Shown: positions 1 through 8,685, numbered from the stretch's first letter. The stretch is 64,000 nt of DNA from an uncultured Prevotella sp. (GCA_946548065.1 CAMNPM010000002.1:39111-103110), one strand, 5' to 3'. The notes: generated by a model from the sequence alone, not told the origin. Program-made: numbers and translations.

Positions 1-2
1 GC

Positions 3-1577
3 GGCTGGCGACAGTTGCTCGGCAACCAAGAGTCGGTGGTCGTGAGTCCGCTGGCCAAAGAGCTGGGATACAGCAAGGAGCGGCCCCTGGTGATGGGCAT
101 GAACACCAGCTATGCGCCGCTGCAGTATGTAGACGACAAAGGACAGCCCTGCGGATACGACATGGAGTTTACCCGGCGGCTGATGCAGCGGCTGGGCATA
201 CCCTACACCTTCTCGCCCAACCACTGGGACAAGATGTCGCCTGGCATCCTGTCGGGCAAGTACGACCTGGGACTGCTGGTGTACTCGTCGTACCGCAAGG
301 AACTGACCAACTACTCGAATGCCGTTTTCAGGCTCTACTACCAGATAGTGTACAGGAAGTCGGAATACAAGATGTTCGACTTCCGCAACCTGAAAGGCAA
401 GAAGATAGCCTATATGAAGTCGCGTCCCGTAGGCCTGATGCTGAAGGATGCCGAGGCCGACGACTATGCCATCACCGACTTGGACAGTGCTATCGTAGAC
501 CTCTCGAAGGGGAAGTATGACGGTGTGATATGCTACCGCTTCCAGGCCAACTACTATATCGAACTGAACGGGCTGGGACGGAAGCTGCAGGCTGACGAGC
601 TGTCGCTGCAGCCGCGCGAATACTGCTACGCCAGTCATAACAAGAAGCTCATCGACATCATTAATGCTGAGTTGAGGAACATGGAAAGCGAGGGGATTGT
701 AGACGAGATTTACGGGCGCGATGTGGTGTCCAACTTCGACGCTATCCGCATTCCCGACTGGGTGTGGGCGTTGCTGGTGCTGCTGATCTTCGTATTCCTC
801 ATCGTCTTCAGCATCAACCGCTACCTGCTGAGCCGCAGACTGCTTATAGCCAACGCAAGGGCGGAAGAGTCGACGCGCATGAAGAGCAACTTTATCAAGC
901 AGATATCGCACGAGATACGGACACCGCTGAACATTCTGAGCGGCTACACGCAGGTGCTGGCATCGCCATCGGCCCAGCTGACGAACGAGGAGAAGCAGGA
1001 GATTTCTGCCCAGGTGATGGAGAGCACGGAGCGCATCACAGGACTGGTGAACAAGATGCTGGAGCTGTCGGATGTGAGCAGTCAGGTGGTGATAGTACGC
1101 AACGATGAGCTGTCGGCACGTGAGATTGCTCAGCGGGCCGTGGAGGACTCGGGCATTGCGGAAGCCAACCACCTGGAGTTTGAGATGCTGGCGGGAGAAG
1201 GGGCCGATGCAGTATTCAAGACCCACCGCCGTACTGCCATCCGCATCCTGGAGCTGTTGCTGGACAACGCGATGAAGTTTACGCGCAGGGCTGAGTCGTA
1301 CCACCAGGCGTTGCAGGAGAACAAGAAAGAACGGGTGACGCTGAGCGTGAGCCGGACGGGCGACAAGGCGCGTTTCGTGGTGGAGGATACGGGAATCGGT
1401 GTGCCTGCAAAGGATGCTGAGCGCATCTTCGACGAGTTCGTACAGCTGGACGAGTATTACGACGGTACGGGCATCGGACTGACGGTGGCCCGCAGTCTGG
1501 CGCGCCGACTGGGTGGCGACGTGGTGCTGGACACTACCTATGAGGGCGGTGCCAGATTCGTCATGACGCTGGCGTAA
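3..1577 (+). CDS. Sensor histidine kinase with periplasmic solute-binding sensor domain, 5' end outside window
   Basis: The frame is open to the left edge, so the start lies outside. About 520 residues are visible. The first ~240 form a family-3 periplasmic solute-binding domain (SBP_bac_3; it includes YAPLQYVDDKGQPCGYD), used here as a ligand sensor. A single membrane segment (WALLVLLIFVFLIVF) follows. The cytoplasmic kinase has the phospho-acceptor H box SHEIRTPLN, N box LLLDNAMKFT, G1 box EDTGIGVP and G2 box GTGIGLTVA. No receiver domain follows, and no response regulator gene lies downstream in the window, so its partner is unknown. It converges on the hydrolase at 1584. A decayed gene with the same N-terminal architecture occurs at 38419. 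Confidence 0.9.
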   Translation, partial: GWRQLLGNQESVVVSPLAKELGYSKERPLVMGMNTSYAPLQYVDDKGQPCGYDMEFTRRLMQRLGIPYTFSPNHWDKMSPGILSGKYDLGLLVYSSYRKELTNYSNAVFRLYYQIVYRKSEYKMFDFRNLKGKKIAYMKSRPVGLMLKDAEADDYAITDLDSAIVDLSKGKYDGVICYRFQANYYIELNGLGRKLQADELSLQPREYCYASHNKKLIDIINAELRNMESEGIVDEIYGRDVVSNFDAIRIPDWVWALLVLLIFVFLIVFSINRYLLSRRLLIANARAEESTRMKSNFIKQISHEIRTPLNILSGYTQVLASPSAQLTNEEKQEISAQVMESTERITGLVNKMLELSDVSSQVVIVRNDELSAREIAQRAVEDSGIAEANHLEFEMLAGEGADAVFKTHRRTAIRILELLLDNAMKFTRRAESYHQALQENKKERVTLSVSRTGDKARFVVEDTGIGVPAKDAERIFDEFVQLDEYYDGTGIGLTVARSLARRLGGDVVLDTTYEGGARFVMTLA

Positions 1578-1583
1578 GACTTA

Positions 1584-2570
1584 TTACTGACCCCCGAGAC
1601 GTGAGAAATACTCGATGATGTCTTCCCACGTCTTGAAGGTGTCGGAACCATATTCCAGGAGGGTGGCCATCGTGTCGCCCTCCTTCTCTTTGGCAATGAG
1701 GTAGTCGCCATAGAGCAGGTCGCGACGATAGGTATAGACGGTATGGTGCCAAGCGGGTACTCCAACATGCTCGGTGAGCCACTGGGCGGTGGGGACGTAG
1801 GCTGACGCTGGGGCGACGAAATATACCTGATAGTGCTCGATGAGCAGACGGATGGCCTTAATCATCGAAGACACGGGCTTGCGGTAGTCGTCCATCAGGC
1901 TCTCTATACCTATATATATAATAGGGCGCTGACGGTGCTCCTGAAGGTCGTCAATCCAACGGATGACAGGCACGACGGAGTGCATGAACGACTGGTCGTT
2001 CATACGGTGTTCACCGTGAAAGTGGATAGCCTGGGGATAGACGGAGTGGAACAGGTCGTAGGTGTTGACGGTGGTGTCCTCGTCGCCAAAGAGGCCATAG
2101 ACGCGCAGACGGTCGTCATCCGTCAGGCCTTCGAAGCGGTGTTCCGACTGTTCCTTATACTCCTTGACCAGTGCTTTGTCGACATAGAACTCCTGGATGC
2201 CGTCGAGGCGCGGATTCTGAAACTGCTGGGTACCCGTCATGCCGTGAGTACGCATTGTCTCGCCCATCTCCAGTGCCGGGTTGACACAGATGCGATAGAA
2301 ACCTCGAAGCTGCTCGGCATACATACCACCCATCGAGGTGCCGATGATAAGGTCGGGCTGCTCCTCCTGACACACCTGCTGTAGTAGGGCGATGCCCTCC
2401 TGAGGGTGAATGGGAATGTCGGGGGCTACCACCTTAGCCTGTGGCATCACCTCGCGCAGACGCTTGACGGTACCCGACTGTCCGCTGCTGGCGAAGCCGT
2501 GGACATACAAGATGGTTTTTCCGGCCATCAGGTCGGGGAATTGCTTGATATAAGGATTCTCTGTATTCAT
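1584..2570 (-). CDS. YqiA/YcfP-family alpha/beta hydrolase with C-terminal extension
   Basis: The protein has 328 residues from the ATG at 2570; an in-frame ATG at 2594 adds 8 residues. The N-terminal ~210 residues are an alpha/beta hydrolase of the YqiA/UPF0227 type: oxyanion-side motif YVHGFASSG, nucleophile elbow GTSMGG, an acidic residue in GLFGDEDT and a likely catalytic His in GEHRMNDQSF. The remaining ~110 residues (from about RPIIYIGIES) are not part of classic YqiA (about 190 residues); they resemble the C-terminal half of 5'(3')-nucleotidase-like HAD proteins (WHHTVYTYRRDLLYGDYLI). The substrate is unknown; YqiA relatives are esterases. The gene converges on the histidine kinase with a 6-base gap. 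Confidence 0.75.
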   Translation of the reverse strand: MNTENPYIKQFPDLMAGKTILYVHGFASSGQSGTVKRLREVMPQAKVVAPDIPIHPQEGIALLQQVCQEEQPDLIIGTSMGGMYAEQLRGFYRICVNPALEMGETMRTHGMTGTQQFQNPRLDGIQEFYVDKALVKEYKEQSEHRFEGLTDDDRLRVYGLFGDEDTTVNTYDLFHSVYPQAIHFHGEHRMNDQSFMHSVVPVIRWIDDLQEHRQRPIIYIGIESLMDDYRKPVSSMIKAIRLLIEHYQVYFVAPASAYVPTAQWLTEHVGVPAWHHTVYTYRRDLLYGDYLIAKEKEGDTMATLLEYGSDTFKTWEDIIEYFSRLGGQ

Positions 2571-2639
2571 ATTACTGTGGTATTTAGGCAGCAAAATTAC
2601 AAAAAAGAAGGCAAAAAGTGAGAGTTTTATCTAAAAAAC

Positions 2640-2670
2640 TTGCAAAAGTAAAATTAATTGCCTATCTTTG
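2640..2670 (+). promoter_or_regulatory. Bacteroidetes-type promoter for the aquaporin gene
   Basis: TATCTTTG at 2663-2670 matches the -7 consensus TAnnTTTG. A TTG at 2640-2642 lies 20 bases upstream as a partial -33 element. The aquaporin ATG is 45 bases downstream. Confidence 0.6.
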
Positions 2671-2715
2671 CGTTAAATTAGTAAATTAACATTAATCATT
2701 TTAAACGAAGAGAGT

Positions 2716-3393
2716 ATGAAAAAGTATTTTGCAGAAATGGTAGGCACTATGGTGCTGGTACTGATGGGCTGCGGTGTTGCCGTGAGCCTGGGTTGTGACC
2801 CTGTAAACAACATTCCCGCTGTAGTAGGTACAGCTTTTGCTTTTGGTCTGGCCGTTGTGGCTATGGCTTACACCATTGGCGGCATCTCGGGATGCCACAT
2901 CAACCCCGCTATCACGCTGGGCTGCATCATTGCCGGGCGTATGGATGCCAAGGAGGGCGGTATGTATATGCTGTTCCAGTGTATTGGTGCTTTCATCGGA
3001 TCAGCCCTGCTGTATGTGCTGACAGCCAATGTTCCCGGACTGGAGGGCACGGGTGCCAACGACCTGCAGGCTAATGTGTCGGTGCTGGGTGGTCTGCTGG
3101 CTGAGATTATCTTCACCTGCGTCTTTGTGCTGGTAGTGCTCGGTGCTACTGCCAAGACCAATGGGGCTACCAACAATTTCGCTGGTCTGGCTATTGGTCT
3201 GAGCCTGGTGCTGGTACACTTGGTATGTATCCGCTATACTGGAACATCGGTGAACCCCGCCCGCTCGCTGGCTCCCGCACTCTTCCAGGGTGGCACGGCT
3301 TTGGCTAACCTCTGGATATTCATCGTTGGACCGTTTGTCGGTGGCGCACTGGCTGCCTGCATCTGGAAGTTCATCGAACCCGCAGAGAAGTAA
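2716..3393 (+). CDS. aqpZ: Aquaporin Z-type water channel
   Basis: A 225-residue MIP-family membrane channel with six predicted transmembrane segments and both half-helix NPA motifs: GCHINPAITLG near residue 63 and TSVNPARSLAP near residue 180. Selectivity-filter residues fit a water channel rather than a glycerol facilitator: Phe in the second helix (AFAFGLAVVAMAY), His in LVLVHLVCIRYTG, Thr before the second NPA and Arg after it. It would allow osmotic water flow across the inner membrane. It stands alone with its own promoter and is followed by an imperfect hairpin rather than a clear terminator. Confidence 0.93.
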   Translation: MKKYFAEMVGTMVLVLMGCGVAVSLGCDPVNNIPAVVGTAFAFGLAVVAMAYTIGGISGCHINPAITLGCIIAGRMDAKEGGMYMLFQCIGAFIGSALLYVLTANVPGLEGTGANDLQANVSVLGGLLAEIIFTCVFVLVVLGATAKTNGATNNFAGLAIGLSLVLVHLVCIRYTGTSVNPARSLAPALFQGGTALANLWIFIVGPFVGGALAACIWKFIEPAEK

Positions 3394-3465
3394 TGCCTTA
3401 AGGTAGAGTTTGTGATTGGCTCCCGACTTGCAGGAATTGTCGAACTTCGAGTTCGAGTAATACAA

Positions 3466-3511
3466 AGCGAGACCGCTGGCATTCCCTTCGAGGAGTGCCT
3501 GCGGTCTCGCT
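3466..3511. repeat. Imperfect inverted repeat (hairpin)
   Basis: An 11-base perfect stem (AGCGAGACCGC, 3466-3476, with its complement at 3501-3511) is extended inward by a second, mostly paired stem to a CTTCGA loop. No U-tract follows, so it is not a standard terminator. It could stabilise the 3' end of the aquaporin mRNA or be a dispersed repeat. Confidence 0.7.
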
Positions 3512-3654
3512 TAGGTAAATGGTATCACGTGTTTTGTAATACGCAGTTTGCATTTTGTCCAGGACGGGATGCACGGAACGTTGTAAAAGTTTTAAAATCC
3601 GTGAAATCTTTGTAATCCGTGCGACTTTCTTTTTCGTTTTCTGAAAGAATTTAC

Positions 3655-3662
3655 TAACTTTG
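3655..3662 (+). promoter_or_regulatory. -7 box for the aldolase gene
   Basis: TAACTTTG matches TAnnTTTG and is followed by GC, 44 bases before the aldolase ATG. No clear TTTG stands at the -33 position. Confidence 0.5.
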
Positions 3663-3706
3663 CGGGCAGATTGTGTTATTAAACTATCAATTAACATCTT
3701 AAAATT

Positions 3707-4714
3707 ATGGTAAACTACAAAGAATTGGGTCTCGTGAATACTCGCGAGATGTTCAAGAGAGCAGTAGCTGGCGGCTATGCTATTCCCGCCTTCAACTTCA
3801 ACACGATGGAGCAGATGCAGGCTATCGTACAGGCTGCTGTTGAAACAAAGTCACCCGTCATCATGCAGGTGTCTAAGGGCGCACGTAACTATGCCAACGC
3901 TACTATTCTGCGTTATATGGCAGAGGGTGCTGTGGCTTATGCCAAGGAACTGGGTTGCGAGCATCCTGAGATTGTGCTGCACCTGGATCATGGTGACAGC
4001 TTCGAGCTCTGCAAGGACTGTATCGATATGGGCTTCTCCAGCGTGATGTACGACGGTAGTGCTCTGCCTTACGAGGAGAACATCAAGATTTCGCGTCAGG
4101 TGGTAGAGTATGCTCACAAGTACGATGTCACCGTAGAGTGCGAGCTGGGTGTGCTGGCTGGTGTTGAGGATGAGGTTGCTTCTGAGGTGAGCCACTATAC
4201 CAAGCCTGAGGAGGTCATTGACTTTGCTACCCGTACAGGCTGCGACTCGCTGGCTATCTCTATCGGTACTTCTCACGGTGCCTATAAGTTCAAGCCTGAG
4301 CAGTGTACACGTGACCCGAAGACTGGCAAACTGGTTCCCCCTCCCTTGGCATTCGACGTGCTGCATGAGATTGAGAAGAAGCTGCCCGGATTCCCCATCG
4401 TGCTTCACGGTTCTTCTTCAGTGCCTCAGGAAGAGGTGGACACCATCAACAAGTTCGGTGGCAACCTGCCCGACGCTATCGGTATTCCCGAAGACCAGCT
4501 GCGTGAGGCCTCGAAGAGCGCTGTCTGCAAGATCAATATTGACTCTGACTCTCGTCTGGCTATGACTGCTGCTATTCGTCAGTATCTGGCTGAGCATCCT
4601 GAGCACTTCGATCCTCGTCAGTATCTGAAGCCCGCTCGTGAGAACATGAAGAAGATGTACATCCACAAGATTGTGAATGTGCTCGGTTCTAACGGCAAGC
4701 TGGCTCAGCATTAA
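3707..4714 (+). CDS. fba: Class II fructose-bisphosphate aldolase
   Basis: A 335-residue zinc-dependent aldolase cleaving fructose 1,6-bisphosphate to glyceraldehyde 3-phosphate and dihydroxyacetone phosphate in glycolysis, and the reverse in gluconeogenesis. Visible family motifs: PAFNFNTMEQ near the N-terminus, the zinc ligand region LHLDHGDSFE, VECELGVLAGVEDEV, SIGTSHGAYK and the phosphate-binding LHGSSSVPQEE. The length fits the longer subtype found in Bacteroidetes. It is a single-gene unit with its own promoter and a strong terminator immediately downstream. Confidence 0.95.
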   Translation: MVNYKELGLVNTREMFKRAVAGGYAIPAFNFNTMEQMQAIVQAAVETKSPVIMQVSKGARNYANATILRYMAEGAVAYAKELGCEHPEIVLHLDHGDSFELCKDCIDMGFSSVMYDGSALPYEENIKISRQVVEYAHKYDVTVECELGVLAGVEDEVASEVSHYTKPEEVIDFATRTGCDSLAISIGTSHGAYKFKPEQCTRDPKTGKLVPPPLAFDVLHEIEKKLPGFPIVLHGSSSVPQEEVDTINKFGGNLPDAIGIPEDQLREASKSAVCKINIDSDSRLAMTAAIRQYLAEHPEHFDPRQYLKPARENMKKMYIHKIVNVLGSNGKLAQH

Positions 4715-4744
4715 TTAAAGAGGCTTTAATGCACAAATAATAAG

Positions 4745-4771
4745 GCTCCGCTTAATTGGCGGAGCTTTTTT
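4745..4771 (+). terminator. Rho-independent terminator after fba
   Basis: A perfect 7-base stem GCTCCGC (4745-4751) / GCGGAGC (4759-4765) with a 7-base loop is followed directly by six Ts. Confidence 0.9.
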
Positions 4772-4789
4772 GTTGGGATAAGGCCCTTG

Positions 4790-5803
4790 TTACTCTGTGT
4801 CGGAATACTGTTTGACGACAGCTCCTGTGGCAGGATGCAGTGTCAGGTGGGTGACGTAGCGCTTGAAGGGAGTGCCGTCGAGCAACTGGAGGTAGCCAAA
4901 CTGCGCCATAGGGATGTCGAAGGTGGCCAGCAGTTGGTCTTCCTGATAGAGGGATAGCTGTATGGTACTGGGGACGTTGACAAAGATACCGTCGCCTTTC
5001 TTATTATCAGGAATGGGGTTGCTAGTTGGGTGCAGGTTCTTCAGCGTCAGATAGAAGGGAATGCCGGACAGGTCGTCGCTGTCGACGATACCAGTTTTGC
5101 TGGAGAGGCGGAACACCACCTGACGGCTGGTCTCTTCCATAGGACAGATGGTGATGATCTGTTCTATGGTGTCGCGGCGGGTGATGCCTGAAAACAGCAT
5201 CGTCAGCATGTTACATTGATGGTCAATCTCGTTGAGCATCCGCTGCAGTTGTCGCTCGTCCTGGGGCATCTCGTCTGCTTCACCTGTGGCCAGCAGTTGG
5301 CGACGCTGGCGCAGTTCGGTAATCTGCAGGGCTGTCAGTTCGGCCATCTTTGCAGTACTGCCTGCAGCAAGAGCTTCGGCACTGAGGTACGTCTTAGGCT
5401 GAATTGCTGGTTGCGACGCTTTTGTAGTCTGGAACATAGAGCGGTATGGGCTGTCTGGCGCAGGAAGGGGGGTGTCGTTGACAGCCTGCAGTATCCCTTC
5501 GCTGCTCAGGCGGATGTCGGCAGCCTCGCCCTTCCCTTTGAGCTGGAGCGTAAAGCACTTGGAGGTGTCGCGAACACCCAGGGTACTCAGTTCGCAGCTG
5601 ACAACCCGGTGCTGAACCTGTTGCTGCTGCTGGATATGGTCCAGCTGCAGGTAGCGCTTAGCGTAATGGGAAAATTCTCCAGGTGTATAGGTACGTTTCT
5701 CTATCAGCAGATGTATACGTATAGCGGTCTTGGGCAGATAATACACTTGTGCACTAAGTGGCAAGACGACAGCGAGGTAAAGAAGAATAAAAAGTTTTCT
5801 CAT
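4790..5803 (-). CDS. DUF4831 family exported protein
   Basis: 337 residues with an N-terminal signal peptide (KLFILLYLAVVLPLSAQ). The body matches what I know of the Bacteroidetes family DUF4831: a YxLPKTxIRIHL opening, an early YxPGEFSHYAKRYL segment and a C-terminal region rich in beta strands ending in a conserved LQLLDGTPFKRYVTHLTL-like stretch. The function is unknown; it probably resides in the periplasm. It starts 8 bases after the stop of the NAD(P)HX repair gene, so the two are probably cotranscribed from the promoter upstream of that gene. Confidence 0.75.
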   Translation of the reverse strand: MRKLFILLYLAVVLPLSAQVYYLPKTAIRIHLLIEKRTYTPGEFSHYAKRYLQLDHIQQQQQVQHRVVSCELSTLGVRDTSKCFTLQLKGKGEAADIRLSSEGILQAVNDTPLPAPDSPYRSMFQTTKASQPAIQPKTYLSAEALAAGSTAKMAELTALQITELRQRRQLLATGEADEMPQDERQLQRMLNEIDHQCNMLTMLFSGITRRDTIEQIITICPMEETSRQVVFRLSSKTGIVDSDDLSGIPFYLTLKNLHPTSNPIPDNKKGDGIFVNVPSTIQLSLYQEDQLLATFDIPMAQFGYLQLLDGTPFKRYVTHLTLHPATGAVVKQYSDTE

Positions 5804-5811
5804 ACCTCGGC

Positions 5812-7326
5812 TTATTCTTTGAGTCGTTTGAAGGCGCGTCCCATGTAACTGACCAGGTCGCTGGCTACTACGCTCTCCTCGCCCAGCTCGGCTGCTGCCA
5901 GGTCGCCAGCCAGACCATGCAGATAGACTCCTACCATGCAGGCTTCTTGCTGCTTATAGCCTCGGGCCAGCAAACCCGTGATGATGCCAGTGAGGACATC
6001 ACCGCTACCGGCTGTCGCCATTCCAGCGTTGCCCGTGGGGTTGAACAGGATGTGTCCGTTAGGCAGGCAGATGGCGGTATAGCGTCCCTTGAGGACGATG
6101 TAGCCCTTGATGCGTTGGGCCAGATTGCGCGCCTTGTTGAGGCGTTCATAGCTGTCAGCAGAATGCCCTTCCAACCTGTCGAGTTCTTTGGGGTGGGGGG
6201 TCATGATGATACCTTGTGGCAGCTGTTGCATCCAGGCACGGTGGTTGGCAAGTATGTTCAGGGCATCGGCATCGACAACAATCGGACACTGTGTGCGGCG
6301 CAGTTGGGAAATCAGTGCTATGGCGGTCTGCTCGCTTTGTCCAAGTCCAGGACCGATGCCTAATGCGTCGAAGTCATCTGTATCTACCGCCTCGGAGAAG
6401 ATGGTTTCTTCGTTGCCCGTTTGTAATACTGCCTCAGGAACGGCAGTCTGTAGTATGGCAATATTGCGCCTGGGGGTGTTGACGGTCACCTTTCCGACGC
6501 CCGCCCGCATACAGGCTCGGGCTGCCAAGATGGCCGCGCCAGCCATACAGTAGCTGCCGGCGATGAGCAGTGCGTGGCCCATCTGTCCCTTATGTGCAAA
6601 GGGTGAACGACTGAGGAGCAGTTTGCGAATCTGCTCTTCCTCCACGATGGAATAGGGGGACTCTATATTGTTGATGCCCTCCTGGCTGAGACGGATGTCG
6701 AGGATGCGGAGCTGTCCGATGAACTGCTGATACTCTGGGAAGAGGAAGACAAGCTTGGGCAGCTGCAGGGTCAGGGTGACATTGGCACGGATGACGTTTG
6801 CCAGCACGTTGTAAGTATTGTCCTCGTTCATCAGTCCGGAAGGCACGTCAATGCTTACAACCTGCGCGGGGGAGGCGTTGATGTATTTCACCAAAGAGGC
6901 AAAACCGCCGGCCAAGGGCTTGTTGAGACCAGAGCCGAAGAGCCCGTCGACCACCACCATGTTCTGTTCCAGACGGGGAGGGTCAAACTCTTCGACCACC
7001 TCAATGAAGTTCTGAATACGCTTGATGTCCTTTAAGCGGTCTTTGTTGGCGGAACAGTCAGGAGAGAGCTTGCCGTTGATGTTAAACAGATAGACGCTTA
7101 CTTGATAGTTTTTCTCAGCCAATAGCCGAGCTACCGCCAGCGCATCACCACCGTTATTCCCAGGACCGGCAAAGACAACGAAAGGAGCCGATGTGGGATA
7201 CATATTGGTAATGGCTTGTGTCATTGACTTAGCCGCACGCTCCATCAAATCGAGACTGGGAATAGGCTCGTGTTCGATGGTATATTTGTCCAGCTCATGT
7301 ATCTGAGTACTTGTAAATATCTTCAT
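5812..7326 (-). CDS. nnr: Bifunctional NAD(P)H-hydrate epimerase / ADP-dependent dehydratase
   Basis: A 504-residue fusion that repairs damaged (hydrated) NADH and NADPH. The N-terminal ~215 residues are the YjeF_N epimerase domain with the nucleotide-binding AGPGNNGGDALAVARLL. The C-terminal ~270 residues are the carbohydrate-kinase-like dehydratase with HKGQMGHALLIAGSY, MTPHPKELDRL and the catalytic GSGD motif in NAGMATAGSGDVLTGI. This matches the usual length of the bacterial fusion. It is divergent from hpt. The -7 box lies only 7 bases before the ATG, so the transcript is probably leaderless. Confidence 0.93.
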   Translation of the reverse strand: MKIFTSTQIHELDKYTIEHEPIPSLDLMERAAKSMTQAITNMYPTSAPFVVFAGPGNNGGDALAVARLLAEKNYQVSVYLFNINGKLSPDCSANKDRLKDIKRIQNFIEVVEEFDPPRLEQNMVVVDGLFGSGLNKPLAGGFASLVKYINASPAQVVSIDVPSGLMNEDNTYNVLANVIRANVTLTLQLPKLVFLFPEYQQFIGQLRILDIRLSQEGINNIESPYSIVEEEQIRKLLLSRSPFAHKGQMGHALLIAGSYCMAGAAILAARACMRAGVGKVTVNTPRRNIAILQTAVPEAVLQTGNEETIFSEAVDTDDFDALGIGPGLGQSEQTAIALISQLRRTQCPIVVDADALNILANHRAWMQQLPQGIIMTPHPKELDRLEGHSADSYERLNKARNLAQRIKGYIVLKGRYTAICLPNGHILFNPTGNAGMATAGSGDVLTGIITGLLARGYKQQEACMVGVYLHGLAGDLAAAELGEESVVASDLVSYMGRAFKRLKE

Positions 7327-7333
7327 TTGTCTG

Positions 7334-7341
7334 CAAAAATA
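7334..7341 (-). promoter_or_regulatory. -7 box of nnr, almost abutting the start codon
   Basis: Read on the minus strand, TATTTTTG is followed by GC-free spacer CAGACAA and then the nnr ATG. This leaves at most about 2-3 bases of leader if transcription begins where it usually does for this promoter class. Confidence 0.55.
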
Positions 7342-7358
7342 CGAAAAATATGCTAATC

Positions 7359-7393
7359 TTTGCCTTTTCTTTGCTAAAAATTTAGTAATTTTG
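7359..7393 (+). promoter_or_regulatory. Promoter for hpt-adk-obg
   Basis: -7 box TAATTTTG at 7386-7393, with TTTG at 7359-7362 (spacer 23, longer than usual). It is 25 bases upstream of the hpt ATG. Confidence 0.5.
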
Positions 7394-7418
7394 CATCAAA
7401 TTTTCATTTATATCAAAG

Positions 7419-7958
7419 ATGAGCATCGTAAAAATCAAGGATAAGACGTTTCAAACGTCTATCTCAGCGGCAGAAATCAAGCAACGGGTAAAGGACTTGG
7501 CGGAGCGTATCAACCGTGATATGGCAGGCAAGAATCCGCTCTTCCTGAGTGTGTTGAACGGTGCGTTCATGTTTACTGCCGATTTGCTTCGCGCCATTAC
7601 CATCCCCTGCGAGGTGTCGTTTGTGAAGCTGGCATCCTATGAGGGTGTGACATCTACCGGAAAGGTGAAGGAGGTGATAGGGCTTAATGTCGACATCAGC
7701 GGGCGTACCGTCGTTATCCTGGAAGACATCGTTGACACGGGTCACACGATGCGCCAGATGTTGGACTCGTTGCAGACGCGTAATCCGGCTTCGATACACG
7801 TCTGCACACTCTTTGTAAAACCCGACAAGCTGGAGGAAGAAGTGGATATTGACTATGCCGCCTTCTCGATTCCCAACGATTTCATTGTGGGCTACGGACT
7901 GGACTACGACCAGCAGGGACGCAACCTGCCCGAGATTTACACCCTTGTGGAGGGCTAA
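7419..7958 (+). CDS. hpt: Hypoxanthine phosphoribosyltransferase
   Basis: A 179-residue type I phosphoribosyltransferase of the purine salvage pathway. It converts hypoxanthine (and probably guanine) plus PRPP to IMP/GMP. The PRPP-binding signature is VVILEDIVDTGHTM, and a PRT-fold core precedes it (LSVLNGAFMFTADLLRAI, ...VSFVKLASYEG). The C-terminal substrate-binding segment includes the usual DFIVGYGLDYDQQGRNLP. It is the first gene of a purine/GTPase cluster with adk and obg. Confidence 0.95.
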   Translation: MSIVKIKDKTFQTSISAAEIKQRVKDLAERINRDMAGKNPLFLSVLNGAFMFTADLLRAITIPCEVSFVKLASYEGVTSTGKVKEVIGLNVDISGRTVVILEDIVDTGHTMRQMLDSLQTRNPASIHVCTLFVKPDKLEEEVDIDYAAFSIPNDFIVGYGLDYDQQGRNLPEIYTLVEG

Positions 7959-8112
7959 AGACAGAGACGAGATGAGAGAAATAAAACTGCCACATTTGCC
8001 AAGTGATGTTGAAGGGCGCAAGGGCGACCTGCTGACAGACTTGTGGTATACTTGGGACAGGACAGGAAAGGAGACAAAAATTAAACAGGATAAACAAGAA
8101 CAAAGAATAAAA

Positions 8113-8685
8113 ATGAAGAACATTGTAATTTTCGGTGCTCCCGGTTCAGGAAAGGGAACACAAAGTGACTTGCTGATAGAGCATTATGGACTGGGACATA
8201 TCTCGACGGGCGACGTGCTGCGTAACGAGATCAAGAAGGGTACGGAGCTGGGTAAGACGGCTCAGAGCTATATCGACAAGGGTAATCTGATTCCCGATGA
8301 GTTGATGATTAGCATCCTTGCCAATGTATATGATGCGTACGGACGCGGACACAAAGGTGTCATCTTTGATGGTTTCCCCCGTACCATCCCACAGGCCGAG
8401 GCCCTGAAGAAAATGTTGGACGAGCGCGGCGACAAGGTGGCAGCCATGCTGGAGCTGGATGTGCCTGAGGACGAGCTGATGACGAGACTTATCAAGCGTG
8501 GTAAAGACAGCGGACGCGCTGACGACAACGAAGAGACTATCAAGAAACGTCTGGTGGTGTATCACTCGCAGACCCAGCCGCTCATTGAATGGTACAAGAA
8601 AGAAGGCCTGCACTACCATATTAACGGATTAGGCACACTGGAGCGTATCTTCAGTGATATTCAGAAAGTAATAGATAACCTGTAA
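8113..8685 (+). CDS. adk: Adenylate kinase
   Basis: 190 residues from the ATG at 8113, which gives the canonical start MKNIVIFGAPGSGKGTQ with the P-loop GAPGSGKGT. Other family features: GHISTGDVLRNEI, the signature FDGFPRTIPQAEAL, and LIKRGKDSGRADDN near the short LID. The short LID without zinc cysteines is typical of Gram-negative enzymes. It interconverts AMP+ATP and 2 ADP. The frame is open upstream to an ATG at 7972, which would add 47 residues; I chose 8113 because the family begins there. The stop codon abuts the obg start. Confidence 0.95.
   Translation: MKNIVIFGAPGSGKGTQSDLLIEHYGLGHISTGDVLRNEIKKGTELGKTAQSYIDKGNLIPDELMISILANVYDAYGRGHKGVIFDGFPRTIPQAEALKKMLDERGDKVAAMLELDVPEDELMTRLIKRGKDSGRADDNEETIKKRLVVYHSQTQPLIEWYKKEGLHYHINGLGTLERIFSDIQKVIDNL

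Larger units (their letters stand above)
3394..3706. other. Intergenic region between aquaporin and aldolase
   Basis: 313 bases without a credible gene. It holds a strong hairpin at 3466-3511, a short direct repeat of AATCCGTG (at about 3596 and 3615), and the aldolase -7 box TAACTTTG at 3655-3662. The small open frames here lack codon structure. Confidence 0.6.
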
